A stretch of DNA of 64,000 bases, taken from the NCBI GenBank assembly GCA_963383645.1, contig OY726571.1, positions 26,093,637 through 26,157,636 of the forward strand, read 5' to 3'. Shown in pieces: positions 23,785 through 32,923 of the stretch (positions within the stretch are counted from its first letter, which is position 1; the number at the start of each line of letters is the position of its first letter). Under the pieces are notes generated by a model. It had not been told where the DNA came from, searched no databases, and saw only the letters and a program-made list of their open reading frames with translations. This DNA is from Muscardinus avellanarius. Its lineage: Eukaryota; Chordata; Mammalia; Rodentia; Gliridae. A program made the translations under genes and the position numbers.

Positions 23785-24001
23785 TTTTTTTTTTTTTTTT
23801 GCAGTACCTGGGATGGAATCCACGGGCTTTTTACATTAGAGCTTTACCACAAGCCCCATTTTTTATTCTTTATTTTGAAACAGAATCACACTGAGTTTCA
23901 AAGGGCCTCACTAAGTAGCTGAAGCTGGCCTTGAACCTGCGATCCTCCTGTCTTAGCCTCCCAAATGCTGGGATTACAAGTGTGCATCACCATGCCCGGC
24001 T
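23785..24001 (-). mobile_element. Dimeric SINE inserted into an L1 relic
   Basis: Poly(T), antisense ID half GGGATGGAATCCACGGGC, B1 body with AAGTAGCTGAAGCTGGCC, and head CACCATGCCCGGCT. The short duplication ATCAATGAC (left) and ACCAATGAG (right) shows insertion into L1 sequence. Confidence 0.9.
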
Positions 24002-24240
24002 ACCAATGAGTTTTTAAAGCAGAGCTAGACAAATTTGTACTTATGGTCACATGAACCAATAAATACAGAAGACCAGCTAGAAAAAAAAAATACTGAAAAG
24101 GAAGAGCAATAAGAGAGGATTTAGTCTACAAAATAATAGAACATATTACAAAGCCTTTTAATTAAAATGGTGTGAGACGGTATGTGAATAGATTAAGGAT
24201 CAATACAACAAAACAGAAATCTAAAAATAATTCTGCTGGG
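24002..24240 (+). mobile_element. Ancient L1 ORF2 fragment, right part
   Basis: Continues the L1 ORF2-like sequence of 23590-23784 after the SINE. The order is ACAAATTTGTACTTATGGTC, then AAAATGGTGTGAGACGG, matching the '...cctaaaattcatatgg ... acagcatggtactggc' order loosely. It is heavily diverged. Confidence 0.55.
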
Positions 24241-24870
24241 TATAAAAACACAGCGTATGACAGAGATGCTTCTTACGTCATTGGGGCCCAAGGTCTTTTT
24301 GTTTTGATTTTATTAAATATTTTAGGACAAATAGCCATTTGAGGAAAGATACAATTAGAGCCATTTTTTGCATTAAATATATCTGAGCTATTGTAGGGAA
24401 GAGAGCGCTTTAATAAATCCCTCTCCTCCTGCAGTCTATCATGCTAATCTTATATTCATTCAGAAAGGACAGTAAAAGGTCTCAGAACTGTTTGTCGATG
24501 GCTCCTGCAGCGAGTCCTAGCTACTATAAGGGGACTTTAACCTCCTGGGAGAGATTTTCTGGAAACAGCCAAACATCAGTGAGAAGCCATCGATAGGTTA
24601 GGTATTGACTAATGTGTGGAGCCATTGTGGCTATAAAATATTTTTTCAAAAAGGTATCCATAGACCATCTATTGGGGTATAATTTTATGGTAAACTCTTC
24701 AAAATACAATGCTTATTATTATATGCCACTAGATAACTGAGTGGATTAATCCCTAAATTTCTGTCAAGTAGTCCACAAGGCCATCATCCCTTATCCCTAG
24801 AGCCATGTCTCTGTCAGAAACTCATTTGAACGGCCACAACCATCAGACTGTGTGCTAAGTATTTCTTACA
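24241..24870. other. Single-copy block with a CRE/CCAAT-like motif pair
   Basis: 24255-24640 lacks recognisable repeats and contains TTACGTCATTGG at 24273, which joins a CRE-like TACGTCA to an inverted CCAAT box. No exon is seen. It may be a conserved non-coding element; conservation is not visible here. Confidence 0.3.
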
Positions 24871-24872
24871 TA

Positions 24873-25052
24873 GCTGGGCACACTCCACACACCTATAATC
24901 CCAGTACTGAAAGACTGAGACAGGGGAATTATATGTTCAAAGCCAAAACCAACTTCAACCACTTCATGAAACCTTGTTCAAAATGAAAACTAAGAAATGG
25001 GGACTGGGGATGTAGCTCAGAGATAGAACTCCCCTGGGTTCAACCCCCAGTA
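24873..25052 (+). mobile_element. Old dimeric SINE
   Basis: Head GCTGGGCACACTCCACACAC, a diverged body, and ID half GGGGACTGGGGATGTAGCTC followed by TGGGTTCAACCCCCAG, so the ID B-box is well kept. Its tail runs into the TA/CA-rich tract that follows. Confidence 0.85.
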
Positions 25053-25160
25053 CATATATACACACATTTATATGTGCATATATAGAGAGAGACACATAAA
25101 TATGCATATATACACATACATATAGTGATAGATACATATGATATATAGTGATATCCCCCA

Positions 25161-25211
<51 letters not shown>

Positions 25212-25330
25212 TATAACTTATATACACATGCATAGGTATAAATGTTTATATGCATTTGTATATGTAAATGTGTATATGTATATATACTTAGTACACACAC
25301 ATATATAATATATAAGTATACATATAGTTC
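25053..25330. repeat. Mixed TA/CA/TATG simple repeat
   Basis: A 280-base tract of ATAT, ACAC and TATG runs, with the longest (TA)n at about 25162-25200. It starts exactly at the tail of the SINE at 24873. The minus-strand frame here (isoleucine- and tyrosine-rich) is a repeat artefact. Confidence 0.9.
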
Positions 25331-25354
25331 CTAGAGGTGCTAGTAATAGGCCTG

Positions 25355-25713
25355 TGATATAGTTTGGATCTTTATAGTCCCCAAAGCCCTGTGTATTAAA
25401 GGTGCTATTGGGAGGCTGTGGAACCTTTAAGAGGTAGGGCCTCTTGGGAGGTCTCCAAGTCACTGAGAGCATGCCTTAAAGAAAAGAGTGATTGTGGGAC
25501 TCATCCCCTTCCTGTTCCTATCTTTTGTTTCCTGGCCATGATGTTAGCAGGTTTTGCCCGCCATGATGTGCTGCCTCACTGTAAGCCCAAAAGCAAGGGA
25601 GGCAATTGATCATGGACTGGGACCTCCACAGCTGTGAACTGGAATAAACCTTTTGTCTTTCTAAGTTGATTATATTAAGTTGTTGTTACAGTAACAGAAC
25701 ACTGACTAACACA
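25355..25713 (+). mobile_element. Solo LTR of the ERVL-MaLR group
   Basis: Starts TGATATAGTTTGGATCTTTA and ends in ACTGACTAACACA, giving TG...CA ends and a length near 360 bases. It has an AATAAA at about 25643. Start, internal order and end resemble the MaLR (THE1/MST/ORR1) LTRs that begin TGATATGGTTTGG and end GACTAATACA. No internal retroviral sequence lies next to it, so it is a solo LTR. I could not see a clean 5-base target duplication. Confidence 0.8.
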
Positions 25714-25933
25714 GTTAAATGTTGTCAGGGGTGGGGCATGTAGAAAAAACTAAGACTCTAGTTTTAAAATAATTGATCCCAGAGTTTTCTTTCATAGAGA
25801 AATTTGCCAGCAGGGCCAGTTAACTTTTGAGAAATTTCAACACCAAGTAGTTTAATATTAATTAGTTTAATGTAAGGAAACAATATTGTCATTACTTTTT
25901 TTTTAGTATGCTATGAATAAGATAAAGAATTTA

Positions 25934-26129
25934 GCCCGGCGTTCTGGCGCATGCTTGTAATCTCTGCGCTTGGGAGGCGGAGACAGGATGGCGCAGGTTC
26001 GAAGCCAGCCGCACTGGCTTAAGAGACCCTGTTTCCAAAAATAAAATAGGTCTGGAAGTGTAGCCCGAAGTTAGAAGGGCTTCCAGGAACTCCAGTACCA
26101 CAAAAAAAAAAAAAAAGAAAAAAAAAAAA
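25934..26129 (+). mobile_element. Dimeric SINE, altered-ID variant
   Basis: Head GCCCGGCGTTCTGGCGCATG, body GGCTTAAGAGACCCTGTTTC, and second half GTGTAGCCCGAAGTTAGAAG with TTCCAGGAACTCCAG. Its poly(A) tail is broken by one G. The low divergence and the long A tail suggest a young copy. Confidence 0.9.
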
Positions 26130-26531
26130 TTTATACATTGAATGTTCTTAATTTCTTTTTCTGTAATCCTTCATTGAGGTAAAATAATATATCTGTTTGA
26201 CTAATAGTTAATAGAAAAAAACCAAAGTTCTAACTAAGGCTAGAATTAGTAGATTTTGATTTCTGTGATGTGGAACAGGTAAGAGTACATCAGACTCACC
26301 TAATGCATATGAGAGTCAGAAGCATGGTCCATGATGAGCTAGTGGTCTGCTTGTCAGGTAAAGCATGAGGTAAGGATACTTAACCCAATGAGCTCCTGGG
26401 GAATTACAGCTATTTTAAACAAATATTAACAAATATCAAGATTGTTGTGTATATAAATAGATGTTTAAATTGTGTTTAGAGTAAAAGCTTTAGAATAATT
26501 TCTTTTCTTATACTCATGGAATGTTTTTAAA
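26130..26531. other. Single-copy sequence, nothing recognised
   Basis: About 400 bases without a recognisable element. The MaLR LTR's right flank and this interval show no retroviral internal sequence. Confidence 0.4.
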
Positions 26532-26543
26532 ACTGATATATAT

Positions 26544-26750
26544 GCCAGGCGTGGTGGCGCACGCTTGTAATCCCCGTGCTTGGGAAGTGGAGACAGGAGT
26601 ATCGCACAGGTTTGAAGCCAGCTGCTCTTGCTTAAGAGACCCTGTTTCCAAATAAAAAATATAAAAAAATAGGGCTGGGAGTGTAGCCCGGAGGTAGAAG
26701 GGTTTCCAGGAACCCCAATCCCACAAAACAAAAGCAAACAAACAAAAAAA
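26544..26750 (+). mobile_element. Dimeric SINE, altered-ID variant, inserted beside an older SINE
   Basis: Head GCCAGGCGTGGTGGCGCACG, B-box region GGTTTGAAGCCAGC, and second half GTGTAGCCCGGAGGTAGAAG. It is flanked by ACTGATATATA (26532) and CCTGATATATA (26751). The right copy is also the left target duplication of the next SINE. Confidence 0.9.
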
Positions 26751-26763
26751 CCTGATATATAAG

Positions 26764-27001
26764 CCAGGCATGGTGACACACATCTATAATACAGTACTTG
26801 AAAGGTTGGGACCAGAGCATCACAGGTTTGAGGACAGCCCCAGCAAATAATGAAACTTTCATTAACCTAGCAAGACCCTATTTGAAAATAAAAAGGAAAT
26901 AGGGCTGGGGGTGTAGCTCAAAGGCGCTCCAGGCTTCAGTTCAATCCCCAGTAACTAATACACACAAACACCACCACCATCAACAACAACAACAACAACA
27001 A
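26764..27001 (+). mobile_element. Old dimeric SINE with (CAA)n tail
   Basis: Head GCCAGGCATGGTGACACACA, a diverged B1 body, ID half GGGGGTGTAGCTCAAAGG and CAGTTCAATCCCCAG, then a CAA-repeat tail. AACTGATATGTA follows at about 27001 and matches the sequence before the first SINE, so both elements used the same site. Confidence 0.9.
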
Positions 27002-27004
27002 ACT

Positions 27005-27170
27005 GATATGTACTTGGACACAGAAAAAATCTTACTAGGTTCCAACAATGCATATCTTATGACCATAGTCCATCTATCTCTGGATTAAAGATAAAATTAA
27101 AAAATTAAAGTTTCTAAATTATTTAGAGATTAATAAAATAAGGATATTTTCAGTCCAAATCTATAGGATA
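27005..27170 (+). mobile_element. Ancient L1 ORF2 fragment, left part
   Basis: TATGACCATAGTCCATCTAT, then TAAATTATTTAGAGATTAAT, matches the L1 ORF2 order that continues after the next SINE with GATGCAGTTAAAGGAAAATG. The element is therefore split by the SINE at 27171. Confidence 0.65.
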
Positions 27171-27337
27171 TAGCTGAGTGCAGTGGTGCTCGCCTGCAAC
27201 CCTAGTACTTGCGGGACTGAGACAAGAGGATTGCAAATTTGAGGTGGTTACTTAGAGAGTCCTTGTTTCAAAATAAAAAATAAAAAAGGTCTGAGGTGTA
27301 GCTTAGTGACAGAACACTCCTGGGTACAATCCCCAGT

Positions 27338-27387
<50 letters not shown>
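27171..27387 (+). mobile_element. Dimeric SINE inserted into an L1 relic, (CA)n tail
   Basis: Head TAGCTGAGTGCAGTGGTGCT, a diverged body, and a decayed ID half with GTGTAGCTTAGTGACAG, then a CA repeat of about 47 bases. The target duplication CTATAGGATA (27160) and CTATAGGATG (27387) is almost intact. Confidence 0.9.
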
Positions 27388-27389
<2 letters not shown>

Positions 27390-27540
27390 TAGGATGCAGT
27401 TAAAGGAAAATGCACAGCTTTAAAATATTTCACTATAAAAAAGAAAGATACAAAACAAATGGAATAGCCATTCAATTTAAGAAACAGGAAAAATGTAGGA
27501 GCTGAAAATTAATAAAGATAAAAGCAGAGATTACAGACTG
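27388..27540 (+). mobile_element. Ancient L1 ORF2 fragment, right part
   Basis: GGATGCAGTTAAAGGAAAAT, CACTATAAAAAAGAAAGATA and TTAATAAAGATAAAAGCAGA follow the L1 ORF2 sequence in order. It joins the left part at 27005-27170 once the SINE is removed. The part after 27780 may be further L1 sequence. Confidence 0.65.
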
Positions 27541-27550
27541 AGGAAACAGT

Positions 27551-27655
27551 GATAGTTAGCATTTATAGAGCATTTGCCATATACCGATTGCTGAGCAAGT
27601 GCTTTGCAAACATTGTCTTATTTAATCTTCATAATAACTATGAGATAATACACAT
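27551..27655 (-). mobile_element. MIR relic
   Basis: GTTAGCATTTATAGAGCATTTGCC, then AAGTGCTTTGCAAACATTGT and TTTAATCTTCATAATAAC, reproduces the antisense 3' half of MIR, an ancient tRNA-derived mammalian SINE. Confidence 0.65.
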
Positions 27656-28140
27656 CATGAAAAATAGCAGTCGTGGGCCCTTATGAGTCAAATAACTACA
27701 TTGGATTCTATTAAAAAACAGAATCCCAATAGTTACAGATGTTTCTTAAGAGCTCCTTCAGCCTTTAATGCATTTATAAAAGAAAGGCAAAGCTCCTGTA
27801 AAACTAACAAAATAAAAATAAAACTTGGAGAATTTAAATAATTAAAGTGCAGCACATATGTATTCATATTTTTCTGATGCAAATATAACATGTTAGAACT
27901 AATAAATACAGATAATTTGTTAAACTATATTTAGTTTAATGAAAATTAAACCCAAAGACAATTAAAGAAGCCGAATTACATAAGGGTCACTAGAATTTAA
28001 TTAGCACACCAAGATATTAATAAGTATTTTCAGATAAAAGACTCTTGAAATTTAAAAATATATCTTTACATGAAATGACATACTACTGGAAAAATAAAAA
28101 ATGAGGATACGACTTAACAGAATGTATGAGATGAAGGCAA

Positions 28141-28142
<2 letters not shown>
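27656..28142. other. Degraded sequence, possibly further L1
   Basis: A-rich sequence with loose similarity in order to L1 ORF2 (27780-28140), too decayed for a firm call. Confidence 0.3.

Positions 28143-28191
<49 letters not shown>
28143..28191. repeat. (GT)n microsatellite
   Basis: A pure GT repeat of about 49 bases that is the tail of the antisense SINE starting at 28192. Confidence 0.95.
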
Positions 28192-28195
<4 letters not shown>

Positions 28196-28370
28196 GGGGC
28201 ATTCTACCTCTGAACTACACCCCAGCTCTATTGTTAATTATTTATTTTGAAACTGTCTCACTAAGTTGCAGAGGACTTCACTAAGTAGCTGAGGCTGGCC
28301 TCAAATCTGCAATACTCCTGTCTCAGCCTCCCAAGTACTTGGATTACAAGGGTGTGCCACCATGCCCGGC
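28192..28370 (-). mobile_element. Dimeric SINE (classic ID type)
   Basis: ID half TACTGGGGCATTCTACCTC (shortened), body AAGTAGCTGAGGCTGGCCTC, and head CCACCATGCCCGGC. The target duplication AAGGCAAAT (28134, before the GT repeat) and AAGGTAAAT (28372) shows that the microsatellite lies inside the inserted unit. Confidence 0.9.
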
Positions 28371-28909
28371 TAAGGTAAATCTTTAAGTACCAGCAAATTA
28401 ACAGCCTGAACTCTTTTGAATATGAAACAAGAAAGAATGGAAACAAATGAAATAATCATTCAACCCAAGAGTTTCTGATTGATTAAAAACAAAGAGACAC
28501 TAGCAAAAAAAAGGGCTTATCCAAAGCATAACTAAATTATTTTATAGTAGATATAAATAATTATTAAACATTTTGCTCTTACTTTTCCCCTATTTTTATT
28601 CTAATGCACTCTGAATAAATACAAGATAGGATCATAACTGTATTTTTTCTCCATAGTGATTCTGCTCTGAACCGTTTCTGAAGTTGACTTTTAAGGTGGA
28701 ATTTCGTAATGTCATTTCCCGTTCTCCTTCGCTCTCTCCGGTGTGCCTGCCTCTCGTTTTCTTGTCTTAGGATGCTGTTGTTTTCCCGGCCCACCACTCT
28801 TTCCCATCATCTGCCTGTCTTCTCCTTGGAGAGATTGTCTAGGGTTGGGTTGGGTTCTACCAGACCCAAGGTGGGGAAAAACAGTCCTTTCTCTTAAGAG
28901 CTAGACAGA
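28371..28909. other. Single-copy sequence, nothing recognised
   Basis: 28690-28890 is pyrimidine-rich and more GC-rich than its surroundings but has no clear gene. The frames at 28579-28797 (minus) and 28709-28897 (plus) overlap each other and are unsupported. Confidence 0.4.
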
Positions 28910-29103
28910 GCCGGGCGTCGCCCGCTTGTCATCCCAGCACTCGGGAGGCTGAGATCGGAGGATCGCGGTTGGCGGACAGCCTCAGATACTTAGTGAGGCC
29001 CTCTGCAGCTCAGTGAGACCCGGTTTCAAAATAGTGAATAAAAAATAGGGCAGAGACTATAGCTCGAAGGTCGAATGCCCCTGGGTTCAACCCCAGACCC
29101 GCC

Positions 29104-29132
<29 letters not shown>
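28910..29132 (+). mobile_element. Dimeric SINE with poly(A) tail
   Basis: Head GCCGGGCGTCGCCCGC, CpG-rich body, ID half with GGGTTCAACCCCAGACC, and a poly(A) of about 28 bases. The target duplication AAGAGCTAGACAGA (28896) and AAGAGCTAGATAGA (29131) differs at one base. It is among the youngest copies here. Confidence 0.92.
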
Positions 29133-29136
<4 letters not shown>

Positions 29137-29398
29137 TAGATAGAGATACAGAAAAAGGTCTCAGCCAGGCTCTCCCTGGGTATGTGGATTTGTAAACGGT
29201 AAAGCCTGTGCTCCTGGCAGTCTTTTAATGCCATATAAATTAACATGTAAAGAAAATCCAGGCTGGAGCAAATGCAAGGGAGGAGTAGGCTCAAAGGCAG
29301 AGAATCGCCACTGTGCTCAGCCAGTCACTCTGGATGCTCAGCTCCATCCCACCCTCGTGTCAGTGAGCTTCTCCCACCTTCTCCCCATCTGTTTTTTG

Positions 29399-29607
29399 AG
29401 CTGGATGCAGTGGCACACACCTGGAACCCAGTACTTGGGAAGCTGAAACAGGAGAATTGTAAATCCCAAGCCATCCTCAGCAACTTATCAAAGGTCTACA
29501 CAACATAGCAAGACTGTTTTCAAATAAAAATAAATAAATAAAATTGGTCTGACGGTGTAGCTCAGATGTAGAATCCCCTGGGTTCAATCCCCAACATCAC
29601 ACATACA

Positions 29608-29648
<41 letters not shown>

Positions 29649-29655
29649 CAACAAA
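29399..29655 (+). mobile_element. Old dimeric SINE with (CAA)n tail
   Basis: Head AGCTGGATGCAGTGGCACAC, a diverged body, and ID half GGTGTAGCTCAGATGTAGAA with GGGTTCAATCCCC, then a CAA repeat at about 29610-29655. The plus-strand frames at 29228-29508 run from unique sequence into the SINE head and are not genes. Confidence 0.88.
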
Positions 29656-29905
29656 CATTCAAGTTTTGGCTGCTTATAACCAAAAGTCCTTACTTAACAT
29701 ATTGTTCTCTCTTGCAATTTTTATTTTATATTTCTAATAGTTTATTTTCTCACTGACTATTAAGAATACAAAGCCAGTTCTTTAAAAAAAAACACCTTAT
29801 TCTGTTTTCTTTTAGCCAGTTGTTTCTGCACATGTACTGTTCCTCTCGGACTCAAGTATTATATTTTCCTTCTTCCTATTACAGAATTGTTTAATAATCT
29901 TCATG
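29656..29905. other. Single-copy sequence, nothing recognised
   Basis: A short T-rich interval with no recognisable feature. Confidence 0.4.
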
Positions 29906-29990
29906 AAGGCTTAGCAGTAGAATGTTCATCTACCATGCACGAGGCCCTGGGTTGGATCCCCAGCACTGCAAACCGTAATAATAACCATAG
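29906..29990 (+). mobile_element. Free ID element
   Basis: GGCTTAGCAGTAGAATG (A-box) is followed at the expected spacing by CCTGGGTTGGATCCCCAGCAC (B-box), in a tRNA-Ala-derived layout without a B1 head. It is a stand-alone ID SINE, not a working tRNA gene, because the cloverleaf is not kept. Confidence 0.75.
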
Positions 29991-30016
29991 CCATGGAGGT
30001 CTCTTCATTCTTCTTC

Positions 30017-30206
30017 CTTTTTTGTACTAGGGATTGAACTCAGGGACATTCTTCTTCCAACCTATACCCCTAACCCTTTTATTTTGAAACAGGGTCTCAC
30101 TACGTTGCCGAGTCTCACTACATTGCTGAGGCTGGTTTTGAACCTTGATCCTTCTGTCTCTGCCTCCTGAATACTGGAATTACAGGAGTGCTTCACCACT
30201 CTGGCT
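30017..30206 (-). mobile_element. Old dimeric SINE with internal duplication
   Basis: Antisense ID half (ACTAGGGATTGAACTCAGGG), then a B1 body in which GTCTCACTACGTTGCCGA is followed by a near copy GTCTCACTACATTGCTGA. The head side ends near CACCACTCTGGC. Confidence 0.85.
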
Positions 30207-31256
30207 TCTTTTTTTTATATTTTACTGTAATTCATCTTGAAGGAAAGCAAGTTCATGCAGCCACGGATGGGTTCTGTTTGAACCCTTTTATTTTCAGTGC
30301 TGTTTAATGCCTACATCTCTTAAATTTACTGTCTGAAGGTTTAGAGCCCTTTCTTCATGTGACTCTGCTGGTCTGGTAGGAATCTCTTGGTCATCTTACT
30401 GTGAGGGGTGGAGTTCATTTCTGGTAATTCTGAAGCACAACCCTTTATCTTCTCTTGCCAGAATCAACAAATCAGAAAAACCATAATCCCTACGTGAGCC
30501 CCCTCAGCTCTCCCAGGCTTGGCTGTTCCTGCCCCTGATTTCCTATCTTGGAATGTTGAGTGCTACTCCCTACCCGGTCTGCCTCCGGCTTCAGCAGATT
30601 GAAGCCTTTCTAGTCCTGGAGGATAAAGACCGGTGTCAGGGCATATTTGTTTATAACACATTAACACAGTTTGCAAAAACAAAACAAAGCAACAGAAAAC
30701 CCTTGTAAGAGAATACAAATATTAAAACAAACAGTTGCAAATCTAAAGCTCAGATTATATAGAAAATATGTAATGTCAGAAAAGTACAGAACTTGCGAAA
30801 ATAAAATAATAGCCGTGTGGAGCATTAACCTATAGGTACCTGAGTACTAGGATTAGTTTTGTTGTGTGTGATGTTGCTGTTTTTCTTTTTTGATTTTGGA
30901 TAAAATGGTTTTTAAAGTGATTGGAGATTGACTGAGGAACCTGGATAGAAGGTTATGAGGAAAATGAAGGAAATGATGCTTTACATTCTGTTTGTGCTGT
31001 GGGCACTCTGTATGCCTGATATCCTCCATAGCCCTGCTTTCTTTCCTGGCTATTATAAAAACCCCAAAGAAATCACAATACTAGAGAAGTAAAATTCAAA
31101 ATTGCTAATGAGGGGTTTGTTAAACTGAGATGATAATGAAGGTAAAATTTCAAAATTTACCATTCTTTAATGGAGTAAATATTAAACATTAAAAATTTAG
31201 TTTCAAAGAAAGAAATCATACGGATACAAGATTGTCCCCATCACTACCTAAACATG
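30207..31256. other. Single-copy sequence, nothing recognised
   Basis: About 1 kb. 30360-30620 is more GC-rich and might be an old retroelement or a conserved element, but nothing decisive is visible. Confidence 0.4.
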
Positions 31257-31269
31257 AAGAGGTGGCACT

Positions 31270-31329
31270 CTTTTTTTTTTTTTTTTTTGGTGCTACTGGG
31301 GTTCCTGGAAACCCTTCTACCTCTGGGTT

Positions 31330-31389
<60 letters not shown>

Positions 31390-31600
31390 GAAACAGCGTC
31401 TCTTAATCCAGTGAGGCTGGCTTTGAACCAATGCGATCCTCCTATCTCCGCCTCTCAAGCCCTATTTTTTATTCTTTATTTTGAGAAACAGGGTGTTGCA
31501 GAGGGCCTCACTAAGTAGCTGAGGCTATCCTTGAACCGTAATCCTCCAGTCTCAGCCTCCCAACTGCTGGGATTACAAGCGTGCGCCACCACACCCGGCT
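31270..31600 (-). mobile_element. Chimeric B1-B1-ID SINE
   Basis: Reading leftward from 31600: a complete B1 head and body, a linker (AAATAAAGAATAAAAAATAG in sense), then a second B1 body of the altered-ID type, a (GA)n run, and the altered ID half with a poly(A). One target duplication, AGAGGTGGCACT, sits at 31258 and 31601, so the three parts behave as a single inserted unit. A (TC)n tract occupies 31332-31387. Confidence 0.8.
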
Positions 31601-31628
31601 AGAGGTGGCACTAAAAGTATTCAGTCCT

Positions 31629-31868
31629 TTTTTTTTTGTGTGTGTGGGTCTGGAGGTGAAACCCAGGGGCATTTTACCTTCGAGCTACACCCCCTGCCCT
31701 ATTTTTTTATTCTTTATTTTGAAACCGGGTCTCACTTAGTTGCAGAGGGCCTCACTGAATAGCGGAGGCTGTCTGCAAACCCGATCCTCCAGGCTGTCTG
31801 CAAACCCGATCCTCCAGTCTCAGCCTCCTGAATGCTGGGATTACAAGCGTGCGCCACCACGCCCGGCT
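31629..31868 (-). mobile_element. Dimeric SINE with a 25-base internal duplication
   Basis: Antisense ID half GTGAAACCCAGGGGCATT, B1 body, and head CACCACGCCCGGCT. Target duplication TATTCAGTCCTTTT at 31618 and at about 31871. Bases 31766-31790 are repeated exactly at 31791-31815 within the B1 body. Confidence 0.92.
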
Positions 31869-31882
31869 AATATTCAGTCCTT

Positions 31883-32400
31883 TTTAAAAGGGTCCATTGG
31901 CAGAGAACTGGGCAGAGTGAAGAGAACCAAAAATAAGAGAAAAGTAGAAATCCATGACCCCTTGTAGACTTGAAAGGGGAAGGATGTTATCAAAGCCCTG
32001 TTTTCAGAACCAACAAAGGCTGGAGTCATGAAAGAGGGGCTTCAAGGGGACTTCCATCTTCAGTAAAGGAGCAACGTGGTCAGGAAAAGGGGGACCTTCT
32101 CTCTGATCTTGCTGTACTCCCTCCTCCAGCAGCCTACCATGGCCTCTCAGAACATATGCTGGGCCAGAAAAGAGCTGAGGATGAATCTGGAGAGGCAGAA
32201 GAAACCAACCTGAACAAAGGGGAGTTTGAGGATAGAAAACAAAAAGAGAAACAAAAACGCAAAAGTAATGATGGAATATTGATAAGTTTACAAAGTTAAC
32301 TATTTTATTGTTGCATTCTATTATCTCTCATGTTTAGACTTCCGTCGATACTTTCATTTTCTAAAATGAATTATGTTTAAAATCTTACTTGATTTGTGTT
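31883..32400. other. Single-copy sequence with a 110-codon frame
   Basis: A plus-strand frame at 31970-32299 starts with ATG and is lysine/glutamate-rich at its end. It shows no domain I know, no splice sites and no promoter. A retrocopy fragment is possible; chance is more likely. Confidence 0.3.
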
Positions 32401-32431
<31 letters not shown>

Positions 32432-32622
32432 TTTGTTTGTTTATTGTGGTACTGGGGTTCCTGGAAGCCCTTCTACCTCCAGGCTATACTCCCAGACCTA
32501 TTTTTATATTTTTATTTGGAAATAGGGTCTCTTAAACCAGTGGCTGGCTTCGAACCTGCGCGATCTTCCTGTCTCCGCCTCCCAAGCGCAGGGATTACAA
32601 GTGTGCGCCACAACGCCCGGCT
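32401..32622 (-). mobile_element. Dimeric SINE, altered-ID variant, (TTTA)n tail
   Basis: A (TTTA)n run of about 45 bases, then GGTACTGGGGTTCCTGGAAG, body with GGCTGGCTTCGAACCTGC, and head CACAACGCCCGGCT. CpGs are still frequent, so it is fairly young. Confidence 0.9.
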
Positions 32623-32727
32623 CATGTATTTATTTACAACATTAGCCCCAAGATCTTGTTCTTAATCTCCAACCCTACTAATCCTATGCTTTCTTAGAAT
32701 AAATGTTAATTTAATATTTTTAGAATT

Positions 32728-32854
32728 GCGGAGACAGGAGGGTCATGCAGGTTCGAAGCCAGCCGTGCTGGCTTAAGAGACCCCGTTTCCAAATAAAATA
32801 TAAAAAATAGGCCTGGGTGTGTAGCCCAGAGGTAGAAGGGTTTCCAGGAACCCC

Positions 32855-32906
<52 letters not shown>
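32728..32906 (+). mobile_element. 5'-truncated dimeric SINE, altered-ID variant, (CA)n tail
   Basis: It starts inside the B1 part (GCGGAGACAGGAGGGTCATG) and ends in a CA repeat of about 47 bases. A perfect 17-base target duplication, AATATTTTTAGAATTGC, flanks it at 32713-32729 and 32907-32923. The truncation therefore happened during insertion. Confidence 0.95.
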
Positions 32907-32909
<3 letters not shown>

Positions 32910-32923
32910 TATTTTTAGAATTG

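Noticed and set aside
25355..25713. Endogenous retrovirus with internal genes
   Set aside because: Only one LTR is present; neighbouring DNA shows no gag, pol or env-like sequence.
29600..29655. CRISPR-like regular repeat
   Set aside because: It is a CAA microsatellite on a SINE tail; there are no spacers and the genome is mammalian.
29906..29990. tRNA gene
   Set aside because: A- and B-boxes belong to an ID SINE; the cloverleaf pairing is not kept.
31970..32299. 110-codon plus frame
   Set aside because: Composition is low in complexity at its end, and there is no splice, promoter or domain evidence.
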